The notes under the pieces were generated by a model that was not told the origin of the DNA, did no database searches, and was given only the letters and a program-made list of their open reading frames with translations. The position numbers were made by a program, and so were the translations under genes. A stretch of 64,000 nt of DNA, from positions 103,090-167,089 of the forward strand of contig ONBK01000002.1 in assembly GCA_900316055.1 (NCBI GenBank). Direction: 5' to 3'. Numbering within the stretch: position 1 is the stretch's first letter; every line of letters begins with the position of its first letter. This document shows positions 44,148-53,688 of this stretch, one piece after another. The DNA is from an uncultured Bacteroidales bacterium (GTDB taxonomy: Bacteria > Bacteroidota > Bacteroidia > Bacteroidales > P3).

Positions 44148-47100
44148 ATGCAAAAGTTTTTACGCAACTTGATGCTTACGGTAGCCATGCTGCTGCCCTT
44201 CGCATCGCAAGCGCAAACGATGTATTTGACTGTGGCCGACAGCACGGCAACCAATGATTACGTGCCTGTCTATGGTCTCTATGTCGATGACTTCGTTCGC
44301 TGCCAGACCGTCTATCCCGCTGATATGCTTACGGACTTGACGGGAGAAAACATTCTGGGCTTAACCTATTACTTGGGCACTCCTGCTGCCAGTTCGTGGG
44401 GCGTAGCCCAGTTCGTGGTCAATGTTAAGGAAGTGACCGGCACCACCCTATCTGCCTTCGAGGACATGACGGGGGCTACTACGGTCTACACAGGCTCTCT
44501 CGATGCCACTCAGGCGACCATGGAGATTGAGTTTAACACTCCTTACGCCTACCAAGGTGGCAACCTTCTGATTGAAATCTACAACACCTTGGAGGGTACC
44601 TACAAGGGTGCCTCTTTCTATGGTAAAAATGTTACTGGTGCCAGCTGGCAGGGTTACAATGGCACCAGTGTTGCCAATATCACTGGTGCTGCCCGTGCTT
44701 TCATGCCCAAGACCACTTTCGTCTATGGTACTGCTCCGACCTGTTTCAAGGTTCAGAACCTCACTGCCTCTGATATTACTAGCAGCAGCATTACCCTCTC
44801 TTGGGATGACACCATCAACAGCGGTGCCACCTACACTATCTATGACATGAGTGATACTACTGTCGTCAATGTGACTATTGTTGACAACACAGCCATTATT
44901 GATGAGCTTGATGCTAATACAGTTTACACTTTCGGTGTACAGACCGATTGTGGTGCTGGTGATATTGCTAATGGCTACACTGTTGTTAGCATTCGTACTG
45001 CTTGCAGTGCCGAGGGGTTGCCTTTCATCGAGGACTTCTCTGCTTCTCTCGCTACCGATCCTTGCTGGCGTGGTTCTACCGGCACTACAGCTGCACAGGC
45101 AATAGCAGGTACTGCACTGACGCTCACTACCAACCAGTGGACCTATGAAAGCTCCACCAGCAATGGCCTCGAAGCTGGCCACTACCGTGTGAATATCTAC
45201 GGTACCAACTGCAAGAAATGGATGATTACCCCTACTATCGATTTCAGCACCGCTTCTTCGCCTCTGCTGTCGTTCGACGCTGCTTTCACCGTCTATAGTG
45301 GCACTGGTGTAGCTACCGGTTTCGAAAACAATGCCACTCAGCTCTTTATGATTCTTGCCTCCACCGACAATGGACAGACTTGGGATTCGGTTGCCAGTAT
45401 CAGCTTGGCTTCGATTGCCAGCACTTCGTACATCCGTCAGTATGTCGACCTCAGCGAATATGCTGGTGACACCGTCCGTATCGCCTTCTATGCTCAGTCC
45501 ACTGTCTCTGGTGGTGACAACAACCTCCACGTCGACAACGTTTCTATTGACGAGAGCACCGGCGACATCTGCTATCCTGTCTCTGGTATGACTGTGAGCG
45601 ACCTCACTTCTAATTCTGCCACACTGACTTGGAATGCTAGTGCTGACTCTTATACGCTTTCCTTTACTGATGGAACGGATACAACCGACTATACCTATTA
45701 TGACACCGTTGCTGAGTTCTATACCCTTCTGCCCAACACGCAGTATACTGCCATCATCGTTGCCAACTGTAGCAGTGATAATGAGAGCGATCCTGTTTCC
45801 TTTACTTTCCGTACCAACTGCGGTGCCGAGGAGCTGCCCTTTATCGAGGACTTCTCTGCTTCTCTCGCTACCGATCTTTGCTGGCGTGGTGCCTCCGGTA
45901 CCACTGCCGCTGAGGCAATGGCAGGTACTGCTCTGACCCTCGCTGCCAACAACCAGTGGGTTTATTCGAACGCCGTCAGCAATGGCCTCGAAGCTGGCCA
46001 CTACCGTGTGAATATCTACGGTACCAGCTGCAAGAAATGGATGATTACCCCTACTATCGATTTCAGCACCGCTTCTTCGCCTCTGCTGTCGTTCGACGCA
46101 GCTTTCACCGCCTATAGTGGCACTGGTGTAGCTACCGGTTTCGAAAATAATGCCACTCAGCTCTTTATGATTCTTGCCTCCACCGACAATGGCCAGACTT
46201 GGGATTCGGTTGCCAATATCAGCTTGGCTTCGATTGCCAGCACTTCGTACCTCCGTCAGTATGTCGACCTCAGCGAATATGCTGGAGATACCGTCCGCAT
46301 TGCCTTCTATGCTCAGTCCACTGTCTCTGGTGGTGACAACAACCTGCATATCGACAATATCTCCATTGACGAACTGGTTGGCGATCTCTGTCTGCCTGTG
46401 ACTGGCCTCGATGTGGATGATGTCACTACCGACGGCGCTACCCTCATTTGGAACGGCACCGCTGCCGGCAGCTACACCATTATCGACATGGCCGACTCTT
46501 CGTTCGTGGCCACCGTTACCGACACCACCTATGACCTCACCGGCCTCACTGCCATGACGCAGTACGCCTATGGCGTCGTCGCCAACTGCAGCAGCAGCAA
46601 TAGCGACACTATGGTTGTTGTCTTCAACACCGCCTGCGTCGCCGTCGAGCTGCCTTACACCGAGGACTTCGAGGAAACCAGCGCTGCCCTTGGTTGCTGG
46701 ACCGTTGAGGATATTGCTTCCAGCACTGGTATTGTCGAGGACGGCTACACCAGCTATGCCTACAGCGGCACCCGTGCCTTCAAGTTCGGTTACAATACCA
46801 ATCCTCCCCAGTACCTCATCTCGCCCGAGCTCAGCGGCGCCGACAACGGTGTTGTCGTGAGCTTCATGTACAAGGCGGGCAGCGCTACTTATCCTGAGAG
46901 TTTCCAGTTGGGTTACTCCACCACCACCGATGATGTCGAAGACTTCACCTGGGGCACTGAGCAGACCAACATTGTAAACCTCACCTACGAGCAATACATC
47001 GAGTATCTGCCCGCCGGTACCAAGTATGTGGCCTTCAAGTACACCGCCAACGACCAGCTCTCTCTCTACATCGACAGCGTGGTCTTCGCTCCAATGAGCG

Positions 47101-48881
47101 GCAGCTTCTGCTTCCCCATTGCTGATCTGGCCGTCGACACTGTTACCACCAACAGCATCACCCTCTCTTGGAACGATGCCAATAACAGCGGTGCTACCTA
47201 TTCCATCTACAGTGCTGAAGGTGAAGTTATCGCCTCCGGTTTGACTGCCACCACCTACACTGTCACCGGTCTGACCGCTCTGACCGGCTACACCTTCGGT
47301 GTGGTTGCCAACTGCTCTGAGACCGATGCTTCCAACGTAACTCTTATCAGTGCCTCTACCGCTTGCGCCGGTGCTACCTGCGATGTCTATATCTATGCTG
47401 AAGACAGCTACGGTGACGGTTGGAACGGTGCCAGCATCGACGTGATGCAGGGCGGTGCCGTTGTGGCTAACTACACCCTGTTAGACACTGCCGAAATCGC
47501 CATTGTCGAGGTCTGCGCCTCTGCTCCTGTGTCGTTCCTGTGGAACTCTGGTAGCTATGACGACGAGGCCAGCTTCATGATTATCGATGTCAATGGTGAC
47601 AGCCTCTTTGCTGCTGAGGATGCCAGCGACCTGACCGACGGTGCTGTCTTCTTCGCCACCGCTACTCCTTGCAGCGAGGTTTCTGGCGAAGTGACCATCA
47701 CCTTTGCTGTGAACGATGCCACTATGGGTACCACCACTCCCGCTCCTGGCACCTACACCTATGAAGAGGGTGAAACTATTTCCCTCAGCGCTACCGCCTA
47801 CGAAGGTTACCGCCTCAGTGGCTGGCATATCGAAATCCCGATGCTCAGTGTCGACACCACCGTCGCTGCCGACTTCCCGGCCTACACCGACACTGTGAGC
47901 TTTGTGATGAATGGTAGCACCTTCACCGCCATCTTCGCCGTCGATGTTCCTGAGGTTACCATCGCCGCCAGCGACATCCTCTACTGGGTGGGCGAAGGCT
48001 CCAACCAGGCTGTCCTCGCTATCAACTGGCCCGACACCGCTCTCGCTTGGGGTTACCGCTTCAACGGTACCGCTACCGTTCAGGATATGATTGAGGATAT
48101 CGCCGAAGCCGACCCGCGCTTCAGCTACACCATTGAAAATGGCTACCTCAGCGACTTCACCTTCGTTTGCGAGAATGGCGAGACCCTGACGGGTGCCAAT
48201 GCCGGCTACTGGGAGAGCAAGAACAACGGTATCTCTGATGCCGGTATGGCTCAGACCCTCAGCAATGGTGACTTCGAGAAGTGGGCCAACAGCGCCGCCG
48301 GCGTTGTGGTCGACAGCATCTACTACGAAGGCTGGGGCTGGAGCTACATCTACAACTACCCGATGACCATCCATCCCGTCACCGTGCCTCAAGGCGAGAT
48401 TGTGACCATTACCTTCACTGTGAACGATGCCTCCATGGGTACCATCACTCCCAGCGGTGTCCAGACCTACCATGTGGGTGAGACCCTCACCGTGACCGCT
48501 ACTCCGTATGCCGGCTATCAACTGGTCGCTTGGCAGATTACGATTGATGGCGAAACCCAGACCGTGACCGAGGATATCACGACTACCTACACCGATGCAG
48601 TTATTCCTGAGGTTGATGGCGCCATCATCACCGCTGTCTTCCAGCGTGAGACCGGTATCGACGATGTCGAAGCCGGTGACTTCAAGGCCTACAGCATCGA
48701 CAGCCGTATCGTCGTGAAGGGTGTCGAGAACATGAATGTCAATATCTACGATGTGACCGGCCGCGTTGTGTACAACGAGGCTAAGGCTGCCGAAACCGTC
48801 GAGTTCACCGTGCCCAGCGCTGGTGTCTACATGGTGAAGGCCGGCAACGCCCCCGCCAAACGCGTGGTGGTGGTTCGCTAA
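44148..48881 (+). CDS. Large T9SS cargo protein with an internal tandem duplication
   Basis: This 1577-aa protein has a signal peptide ending ASQAQ. The LTVADSTATNDYVPVYG domain (26-195) is shared with the previous gene. FN3-like units lie near 198, 475, 748 and 988, and anchor-J-like domains near 291, 563 and 832. The first two anchor-J domains (291-469 and 563-742) are almost identical. A CDVYIYAEDSYGDGWNG domain lies near 1078, InlB-like repeats near 1181 and 1420, and an unassigned domain near 1270 (ILYWVGEGSNQAVLAINW). The C-terminal sorting domain (1503-1577) is GIDDVEAGDFKAY ... DVTGRVVYN ... GVYMVKAG ... KRVVVVR. It lacks the usual YPNPA phrase, so it is a divergent type A signal. It is a surface protein of unknown ligand. 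Confidence 0.87.
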   Translation: MQKFLRNLMLTVAMLLPFASQAQTMYLTVADSTATNDYVPVYGLYVDDFVRCQTVYPADMLTDLTGENILGLTYYLGTPAASSWGVAQFVVNVKEVTGTTLSAFEDMTGATTVYTGSLDATQATMEIEFNTPYAYQGGNLLIEIYNTLEGTYKGASFYGKNVTGASWQGYNGTSVANITGAARAFMPKTTFVYGTAPTCFKVQNLTASDITSSSITLSWDDTINSGATYTIYDMSDTTVVNVTIVDNTAIIDELDANTVYTFGVQTDCGAGDIANGYTVVSIRTACSAEGLPFIEDFSASLATDPCWRGSTGTTAAQAIAGTALTLTTNQWTYESSTSNGLEAGHYRVNIYGTNCKKWMITPTIDFSTASSPLLSFDAAFTVYSGTGVATGFENNATQLFMILASTDNGQTWDSVASISLASIASTSYIRQYVDLSEYAGDTVRIAFYAQSTVSGGDNNLHVDNVSIDESTGDICYPVSGMTVSDLTSNSATLTWNASADSYTLSFTDGTDTTDYTYYDTVAEFYTLLPNTQYTAIIVANCSSDNESDPVSFTFRTNCGAEELPFIEDFSASLATDLCWRGASGTTAAEAMAGTALTLAANNQWVYSNAVSNGLEAGHYRVNIYGTSCKKWMITPTIDFSTASSPLLSFDAAFTAYSGTGVATGFENNATQLFMILASTDNGQTWDSVANISLASIASTSYLRQYVDLSEYAGDTVRIAFYAQSTVSGGDNNLHIDNISIDELVGDLCLPVTGLDVDDVTTDGATLIWNGTAAGSYTIIDMADSSFVATVTDTTYDLTGLTAMTQYAYGVVANCSSSNSDTMVVVFNTACVAVELPYTEDFEETSAALGCWTVEDIASSTGIVEDGYTSYAYSGTRAFKFGYNTNPPQYLISPELSGADNGVVVSFMYKAGSATYPESFQLGYSTTTDDVEDFTWGTEQTNIVNLTYEQYIEYLPAGTKYVAFKYTANDQLSLYIDSVVFAPMSGSFCFPIADLAVDTVTTNSITLSWNDANNSGATYSIYSAEGEVIASGLTATTYTVTGLTALTGYTFGVVANCSETDASNVTLISASTACAGATCDVYIYAEDSYGDGWNGASIDVMQGGAVVANYTLLDTAEIAIVEVCASAPVSFLWNSGSYDDEASFMIIDVNGDSLFAAEDASDLTDGAVFFATATPCSEVSGEVTITFAVNDATMGTTTPAPGTYTYEEGETISLSATAYEGYRLSGWHIEIPMLSVDTTVAADFPAYTDTVSFVMNGSTFTAIFAVDVPEVTIAASDILYWVGEGSNQAVLAINWPDTALAWGYRFNGTATVQDMIEDIAEADPRFSYTIENGYLSDFTFVCENGETLTGANAGYWESKNNGISDAGMAQTLSNGDFEKWANSAAGVVVDSIYYEGWGWSYIYNYPMTIHPVTVPQGEIVTITFTVNDASMGTITPSGVQTYHVGETLTVTATPYAGYQLVAWQITIDGETQTVTEDITTTYTDAVIPEVDGAIITAVFQRETGIDDVEAGDFKAYSIDSRIVVKGVENMNVNIYDVTGRVVYNEAKAAETVEFTVPSAGVYMVKAGNAPAKRVVVVR
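45018..46373 (+). repeat. Internal tandem duplication in the T9SS cargo gene
   Basis: Segments 45018-45554 and 45834-46373 (spacing 816 bp, 272 codons) are nearly identical in both DNA and protein. For example, HYRVNIYGT, KKWMITPTIDF and ASTDNGQTWDSVA occur in each. The FN3-like units between them are not as similar. Confidence 0.92.
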
Positions 48882-48908
48882 CCGCATCGAATAACACTAA
48901 ACTTGCAA

Positions 48909-48942
48909 AACGGGTTCCCGGAAGGGAGCCCGTTTTTTTTTT
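48909..48942 (+). terminator. Terminator of the T9SS cargo operon
   Basis: The stem CGGGTTCCC/GGGAGCCCG (one wobble) has a GGAA tetraloop and a run of ten T. Confidence 0.93.
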
Positions 48943-49017
48943 CTTTTATAATGAATACAATAAAAACAACTACTTTTCGTTATCTCCGAACCAACTTATT
49001 AAAACAACATATATATC

Positions 49018-50523
49018 ATGACACAAGAACAACTCAGGTTCAACCCCAACCCCTTAGTGGCTTTTCTGCAGAAACCCATGCAGGAGTTCACCAAGGCTGA
49101 TATCCTCAAGATCATCGAGGAATTCCAAATCGAGATGATCAACTTCCGCTACATGGCGGACGACGGAAAGCTGCATACGCTGAACTTCGTCATCCAGAGC
49201 TTGGAGCACGTCGACGAGGTGCTCACCTCCGGCGAGCGCGTGGATGGCAGCTCGCTGTTTCCCTATCTGGAGGCCGGCAATTCGGATCTCTATGTCATTC
49301 CGCGTTTCCGCACTGCTTTCCTCGACCCCTTCACCGAGGTGCCGACACTCGACCTGCTCTGCTCGTTCTTCACCAAGGACGGCGAACCCTTCGCCATGGC
49401 TCCTGAGTACACGCTGCAGAAAGCTGACCGTGCTTTCCGTGAGGCCACGGGCGGCATGGAATTCGAGGTGATGGGTGAGTTGGAATACTACGCCATCGCC
49501 CCCAAGCAGGACGAATATATGCCCGAAGACCAGCACGGCTACCACGTCTCCATGCCCTATTGCAAGTTCGAGGAGTTTCGCACCGAAGCCATGCGTATGA
49601 TTGCTGCCGCCGGTGGCGAAATCAAATACGGCCACTCGGAGGTGGGTAATTTCACCTTGGGTGACCTGATGTACGAGCAGAACGAGATAGAGTTTCTGCC
49701 CACTCATCTTGAGCAGGCTGCCGACCAATTGGTCATCGCCAAGTGGATGATGCGCGAGTTGGGCTACAAATACGGCATCACCGTCACCTTCGCTCCGAAA
49801 ATTACTGTCGGCAAGGCCGGCAGCGGTATGCACGTACACACCCGTGTATCGAAAGACGGCAAGAATATGTATGTCGGCGAGAATGGTCTGAGCGACGTGG
49901 CTATGAAGACTATGGCTGGCATCCTGAGCCTCGCCGGCTCCCTTACCGCCTTCGGCAACACCAATCCTACAAGTTACTTCCGTTTGGTGCCTCACCAGGA
50001 GGCTCCCACGAATATCTGCTGGGGTGACCGCAACCGCAGCGCCATGGTGCGTGTGCCGTTGGGATGGAGCAAGTCGGCCGGTAATATGATGGCTGCAGCC
50101 AATCCTTTGGAGAAGAACGACAAGGTTGACTTCACGCGCAAGCAGACCATCGAACTGCGCACGCCCGACGGCAGCGCCAATATCTATCTGCTGTTGGCCG
50201 GTATGACTGTGGCTGCCCGTCACGGCTTCGAGATGCAGGATGCCGTGCAGTATGCCAAGGACCGCTATGTCAGCGTGAATATCTTCGAGCATGAGGATGT
50301 GTTGGCCAAACTCGATGTGCTACCCGACAGCTGCGCCGCCAGTGCCGACCTGCTGGAGAAAGACCGCGCTGTGTATGAACAGGACGGTATCTTCGCCCCG
50401 CAGCTTATCGATGGTATCCTCAAGGGATTGCGCTCTTTCGACGACCGCACCCTCCGCGCCGACATCGGCAAGGACAGCGAGAAGACGCTGGCCTTGGTGG
50501 AGAGATTTATCCACTGCGGGTAA
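49018..50523 (+). CDS. glnA: Glutamine synthetase
   Basis: This 501-aa protein makes glutamine from glutamate, ammonia and ATP. The beta-Grasp N-terminus includes INFRYMADDGKLHTL and VDGSSLFPYLEAGNSDLYVIP. The catalytic domain shows EFEVMGELEYYA, VGNFTLGDLMYEQNEIEFLP, TFAPKITVGKAGSGMHVHT (metal/ATP site), NPTSYFRLVPHQEAPTNICW and NRSAMVRVP. Length fits the GlnA type I-like group of Bacteroidota (about 500), shorter than GlnN type III. It pairs functionally with gdhA. The previous terminator isolates it from the cargo genes. Confidence 0.93.
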   Translation: MTQEQLRFNPNPLVAFLQKPMQEFTKADILKIIEEFQIEMINFRYMADDGKLHTLNFVIQSLEHVDEVLTSGERVDGSSLFPYLEAGNSDLYVIPRFRTAFLDPFTEVPTLDLLCSFFTKDGEPFAMAPEYTLQKADRAFREATGGMEFEVMGELEYYAIAPKQDEYMPEDQHGYHVSMPYCKFEEFRTEAMRMIAAAGGEIKYGHSEVGNFTLGDLMYEQNEIEFLPTHLEQAADQLVIAKWMMRELGYKYGITVTFAPKITVGKAGSGMHVHTRVSKDGKNMYVGENGLSDVAMKTMAGILSLAGSLTAFGNTNPTSYFRLVPHQEAPTNICWGDRNRSAMVRVPLGWSKSAGNMMAAANPLEKNDKVDFTRKQTIELRTPDGSANIYLLLAGMTVAARHGFEMQDAVQYAKDRYVSVNIFEHEDVLAKLDVLPDSCAASADLLEKDRAVYEQDGIFAPQLIDGILKGLRSFDDRTLRADIGKDSEKTLALVERFIHCG

Positions 50524-50535
50524 ACTATAGTAACC

Positions 50536-51213
50536 ATGAACAAGGTGACTCTTCTTATTGGCGGCAACCAGGGAAACCGGGAGCTGCTGATAGACCAGGC
50601 GACAGAGCAGATACGGCAACGTATCGGCTCTGTCGTTGCTTTGTCGAGTATCTATGAGACGGAGCCATGGGGCGACTTTGAGGACAATCCCCAAACTTTC
50701 CTCAACCGCGCCCTGCTGGTGGAGACGAGTCTGGCACCATTGGAAGTGCTGTGTGAGGCCCTCTCGATAGAGAAGGAGCTGGGAAGGGTGAGAAAAGTGA
50801 TTAGATGGGATGAAGCATCTCGGTCACAGGATACCCCTCAGTCACTTCGTGACAGCTCCCCTATTTTAGGGGAGCAACAGAAAACGGGCGAGTCCTTCTT
50901 TGTAGAAACTGGCCAGCAGGAAGTATCCATTCAAGGATCCTCCCCTAAGATGGGGAATGAGCACGATGTCCAGTGGGTATCTGCCGAAGGGCGGGGGGGG
51001 ACAGAAAAAAAACAACGAATGTATTCAAGCCGCCCGATGGACATCGATCTTATCTTCTACGACGACCTAGTGATGAATACCGTAGAACTAACCCTGCCGC
51101 ATCCGCGGATGCATATGCGGCGCTTTGTCCTCGAGCCATTGGCCGAAATCATGCCCAACCACCGGCATCCCTTGCTCGGGAAAACGGTTACGGAACTTCT
51201 GTCTGAGTTATGA
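50536..51213 (+). CDS. folK: HPPK (folate pathway) with a large in-frame insertion
   Basis: This is 6-hydroxymethyl-7,8-dihydropterin pyrophosphokinase, 225 aa where about 150-160 is normal. The family core is intact: LLIGGNQGNRE (7-16), YETEPWG (40-46), FLNRALLVET, ELGRVRK (81-87), then SSRPMDIDLIFYDD (164-177), LPHPRMHMRRFVLEPL. Between GRVRK and the RPxDIDL motif lie about 70 extra residues (88-160), at the mobile catalytic loop 3. Of these, 99-148 are encoded by a 150-bp palindromic element. The rest includes a G8 and an A8 run. Whether the enzyme still works is uncertain, although the frame is open and every other motif is kept. It overlaps the next gene by four bases. Confidence 0.9.
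   Translation: MNKVTLLIGGNQGNRELLIDQATEQIRQRIGSVVALSSIYETEPWGDFEDNPQTFLNRALLVETSLAPLEVLCEALSIEKELGRVRKVIRWDEASRSQDTPQSLRDSSPILGEQQKTGESFFVETGQQEVSIQGSSPKMGNEHDVQWVSAEGRGGTEKKQRMYSSRPMDIDLIFYDDLVMNTVELTLPHPRMHMRRFVLEPLAEIMPNHRHPLLGKTVTELLSEL
50831..50980 (+). repeat. Protein-coding palindromic element, copy 1 (in folK)
   Basis: The element is 150 bp from ATACCC to GGGTAT, exactly 50 codons. The left half has two hairpins, GTCAC-TTC-GTGAC and GCTCCCCT-ATTT-TAGGGGAGC-type. The right half (from 50938) is a degenerate inverted copy with TCCCCTAAGATGGGGA. It is translated [17 protein letters not shown] ... GSSPKMGN. A second copy lies in pdxJ in the same reading frame. Confidence 0.88.
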
Positions 51214-53645
51214 AACGCTTATCAATAATACTCCTCTTTTTGTTGCCGCTGATGGCGCTGGCGCAGAGCTATACCGTCAGCGGGGCCATCACTGACGCCA
51301 AGAGCGGCGAGACGCTTATCGGCGCCACGGTGCTCGACACGCGCAGCGGCAAGGGTGTCGTGACCAACCTCTACGGCCACTATTCGCTGACGCTGAAGAG
51401 CGACTCGGTGAACCTCAAGGTGAGCTTCGTGGGTTACGAGCCCCAGTTCTTCAACTTCAAGCTCGACAAGAATCGCGAGATTAACGTCAAGCTCTCGTCG
51501 AGTGTCACCCTCGAGGAGGTGACCATCACCGCCGAGCGCACGGGCGACACCCGTTCATCGCAGATGAGCGCTGTGGTGATGTCTGTGGAGAAGTTGAAGA
51601 CGGTGCCGGTGATGTTCGGCGAGGCAGACCTCATCAAGGCACTGCAGCTGATGCCGGGTGTGCAGAGCGGCTCGGAGGGCAACAGCGGCATGTATGTGCG
51701 CGGCGGCGGTCCCGACGAGAACCTCTTCCTGCTTGATGGTGTGCCGCTCTACAACGTGAGCCACATGGGTGGATTCTTTTCGGCATTCAATACCGATGCC
51801 ATCAAGAATGTGACGCTCTACAAAGGCTCGTTTCCCGCCCGTTTCGGCGGTCGCTTGAGTGCTGTGCTCGACGTGACGCAGAACAACGGTAACGACAAGG
51901 AACTGCACGGCAATGCGTCGATAGGACTTATCTCTGCGAAGTTCAATCTGGAGGGTCCTATCGTCAAGGAGAAGACCACCTTCAGCCTCTCGGCACGCCG
52001 CACCTATGCCGAGCTGTTCATCATTCCCGCCATCATGTGGCTCGATGAGGTTACCTCGGAGGAGGAGAAAGAGGGACCTACGGTGGCACAGAACGCCAAA
52101 TTCGACGCGGGATACTACTTTTATGACATAAACGCGAAACTTACACATAAATTCAGCGACAAGAGTCGCCTCTATGTCTCGTTTTATAAGGGAAACGACA
52201 ATATTCACGGCCGTGTGAAGACGGTCACCTCTCTGAACGAGAATGTCTATCTGGGATTTGAAAACGAGTGGGGTAATATGGTGGGGGCTCTGCGTTGGAA
52301 CTATGAGCTGACTCCCAAACTCTTCATGAATCTCTCTGCCAACTACACGCAGTATGACAATATGATAAACGGCAGCGTGGAGAAACTGGCTACCCCCAGC
52401 GACCCGAACCCCTCGACCATGGGGGCCGATTATCGTTCGGGCATCAAAGAAGCTACGTTGCGTGCCGACTTCGACCTCTCGCCCAATCCTGAGCATAACA
52501 CTAAGTTCGGAACGCTCTTCACGCGGCATTGGTTTACCCCCGAGGTGGCCAGTGGCAGCGTGAACTACTATGACTCGATACAGATGAACCAGGCGCTGCA
52601 TTTTGACTCTGTCATCTTCAGTGGCACGTTGCCGGCAAATGAGTTGGCTGCCTACGTGGAGGACGACTGGGCACTGACGGAGACCTTAAAGATAAATTAT
52701 GGACTCCATTTCAGCGCTTTCGAAGTAGAAAACTCGTTCTACTCGTCGCTACAGCCGCGCCTGTCGGGTCGCATGATGCTGAGTGATGACCTCTCGATAA
52801 AGGTGGGCTATGCGCGCATGCGGCAGTATGTGCACCTGCTGAGCACCACCAGCGTGACGCTCCCCACAGACCTCTGGGTGCCGGTGACCGACAGGGTGGC
52901 CCCCATGACTTCGGACCAGATAGCCGCAGGCATCAACTATAGCCGCAGCGGCATCGCCGACTTCAGCATAGAAGCCTACTACAAGAAGATGGACAACCTC
53001 ATCGAATATAAAGACGGTGCCACGTTCATGGGTAGTACCGAGAACTGGGAGAACCTGGTGTATACCGGTGAGGGTTGGAGCTACGGCTTGGAACTACTGG
53101 TGCAACGCGAGGTGGGCAACCTCACCGGTTGGATTGGCTATACCTGGAGCCGTACGATGCACCTCTTCGATCGTCCGGGGCAGGTGCTGAACGAAGGCAA
53201 GGCCTTCCCTGCGAAATATGACCGCCGGCATGATATCTCCATCGTGCTCAACTACAAGTTTAGCGACCGAGTGGATGTTAGTGCTACATGGGTCTTCTCC
53301 ACGGGCAATGCCGCTTCGTTAGCCACGCAGAGCTATCCTGTGGCGCAGGAGGACCCCGAGGACTATGAGGGTAACGGCTATGGCCAGTCGGTGAATTATA
53401 TCGAGGGCCGCAACAACTACCGCATGCCCAATTACCATAGGCTGGACATTGGAGCCAATTTCCATCGCAAATTCAAACGCGCACGCCGCACCATCAGTGT
53501 GAGCATATATAATGTTTATAATAGGCAGAACCCCTACATGCTTTACCGCTCCAAGAACGAGACCTACCAAGGATATCCTTCGGCGCTGGTGCAGCTGAGT
53601 ATCTTCCCGATACTGCCGAGTGTGGGGTATACACTGTATTTTTAG
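51210..53645 (+). CDS. TonB-dependent receptor (CarboxypepD_reg-like + plug + barrel)
   Basis: This 811-aa outer-membrane protein has a signal peptide ending LMALAQ. Residues 20-100 are a carboxypeptidase-regulatory-like domain (YTVSGAITDAKSGETLIGATV). About 110-220 is a plug (LIKALQLMPGVQSGSEGNSGMYVRGG, DENLFLLDGVPLYN). The remainder is a beta-barrel ending LSIFPILPSVGYTLYF. It uptakes or binds an unknown ligand with TonB energy. It starts in the folK stop (ATGA overlap) and is followed by a DUF4249 lipoprotein, a pairing often seen in Bacteroidota. No SusD-like partner is present. Confidence 0.92.
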   Translation: MKRLSIILLFLLPLMALAQSYTVSGAITDAKSGETLIGATVLDTRSGKGVVTNLYGHYSLTLKSDSVNLKVSFVGYEPQFFNFKLDKNREINVKLSSSVTLEEVTITAERTGDTRSSQMSAVVMSVEKLKTVPVMFGEADLIKALQLMPGVQSGSEGNSGMYVRGGGPDENLFLLDGVPLYNVSHMGGFFSAFNTDAIKNVTLYKGSFPARFGGRLSAVLDVTQNNGNDKELHGNASIGLISAKFNLEGPIVKEKTTFSLSARRTYAELFIIPAIMWLDEVTSEEEKEGPTVAQNAKFDAGYYFYDINAKLTHKFSDKSRLYVSFYKGNDNIHGRVKTVTSLNENVYLGFENEWGNMVGALRWNYELTPKLFMNLSANYTQYDNMINGSVEKLATPSDPNPSTMGADYRSGIKEATLRADFDLSPNPEHNTKFGTLFTRHWFTPEVASGSVNYYDSIQMNQALHFDSVIFSGTLPANELAAYVEDDWALTETLKINYGLHFSAFEVENSFYSSLQPRLSGRMMLSDDLSIKVGYARMRQYVHLLSTTSVTLPTDLWVPVTDRVAPMTSDQIAAGINYSRSGIADFSIEAYYKKMDNLIEYKDGATFMGSTENWENLVYTGEGWSYGLELLVQREVGNLTGWIGYTWSRTMHLFDRPGQVLNEGKAFPAKYDRRHDISIVLNYKFSDRVDVSATWVFSTGNAASLATQSYPVAQEDPEDYEGNGYGQSVNYIEGRNNYRMPNYHRLDIGANFHRKFKRARRTISVSIYNVYNRQNPYMLYRSKNETYQGYPSALVQLSIFPILPSVGYTLYF

Positions 53646-53651
53646 TAGTCG

Positions 53652-53688
53652 GAACAGTCAGAATAACCGGAGTAATCAGAATAATCAG
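53652..53688 (+). repeat. CAGAATAA-type leader repeat
   Basis: CAGAATAACCGGAGTAATCA-like 8-9-bp units run to the ATG at 53689. The same family is in frame in the GH20-like gene at 62641-62669. Confidence 0.78.

Noticed and set aside
44448-46994. 848-codon open frame on the minus strand opposite the T9SS cargo gene
   Set aside because: It is a shadow of a codon-biased, Ser/Thr/Gly-rich gene. It has no signal, no recognisable domain, and the sense frame is a clear multidomain protein.
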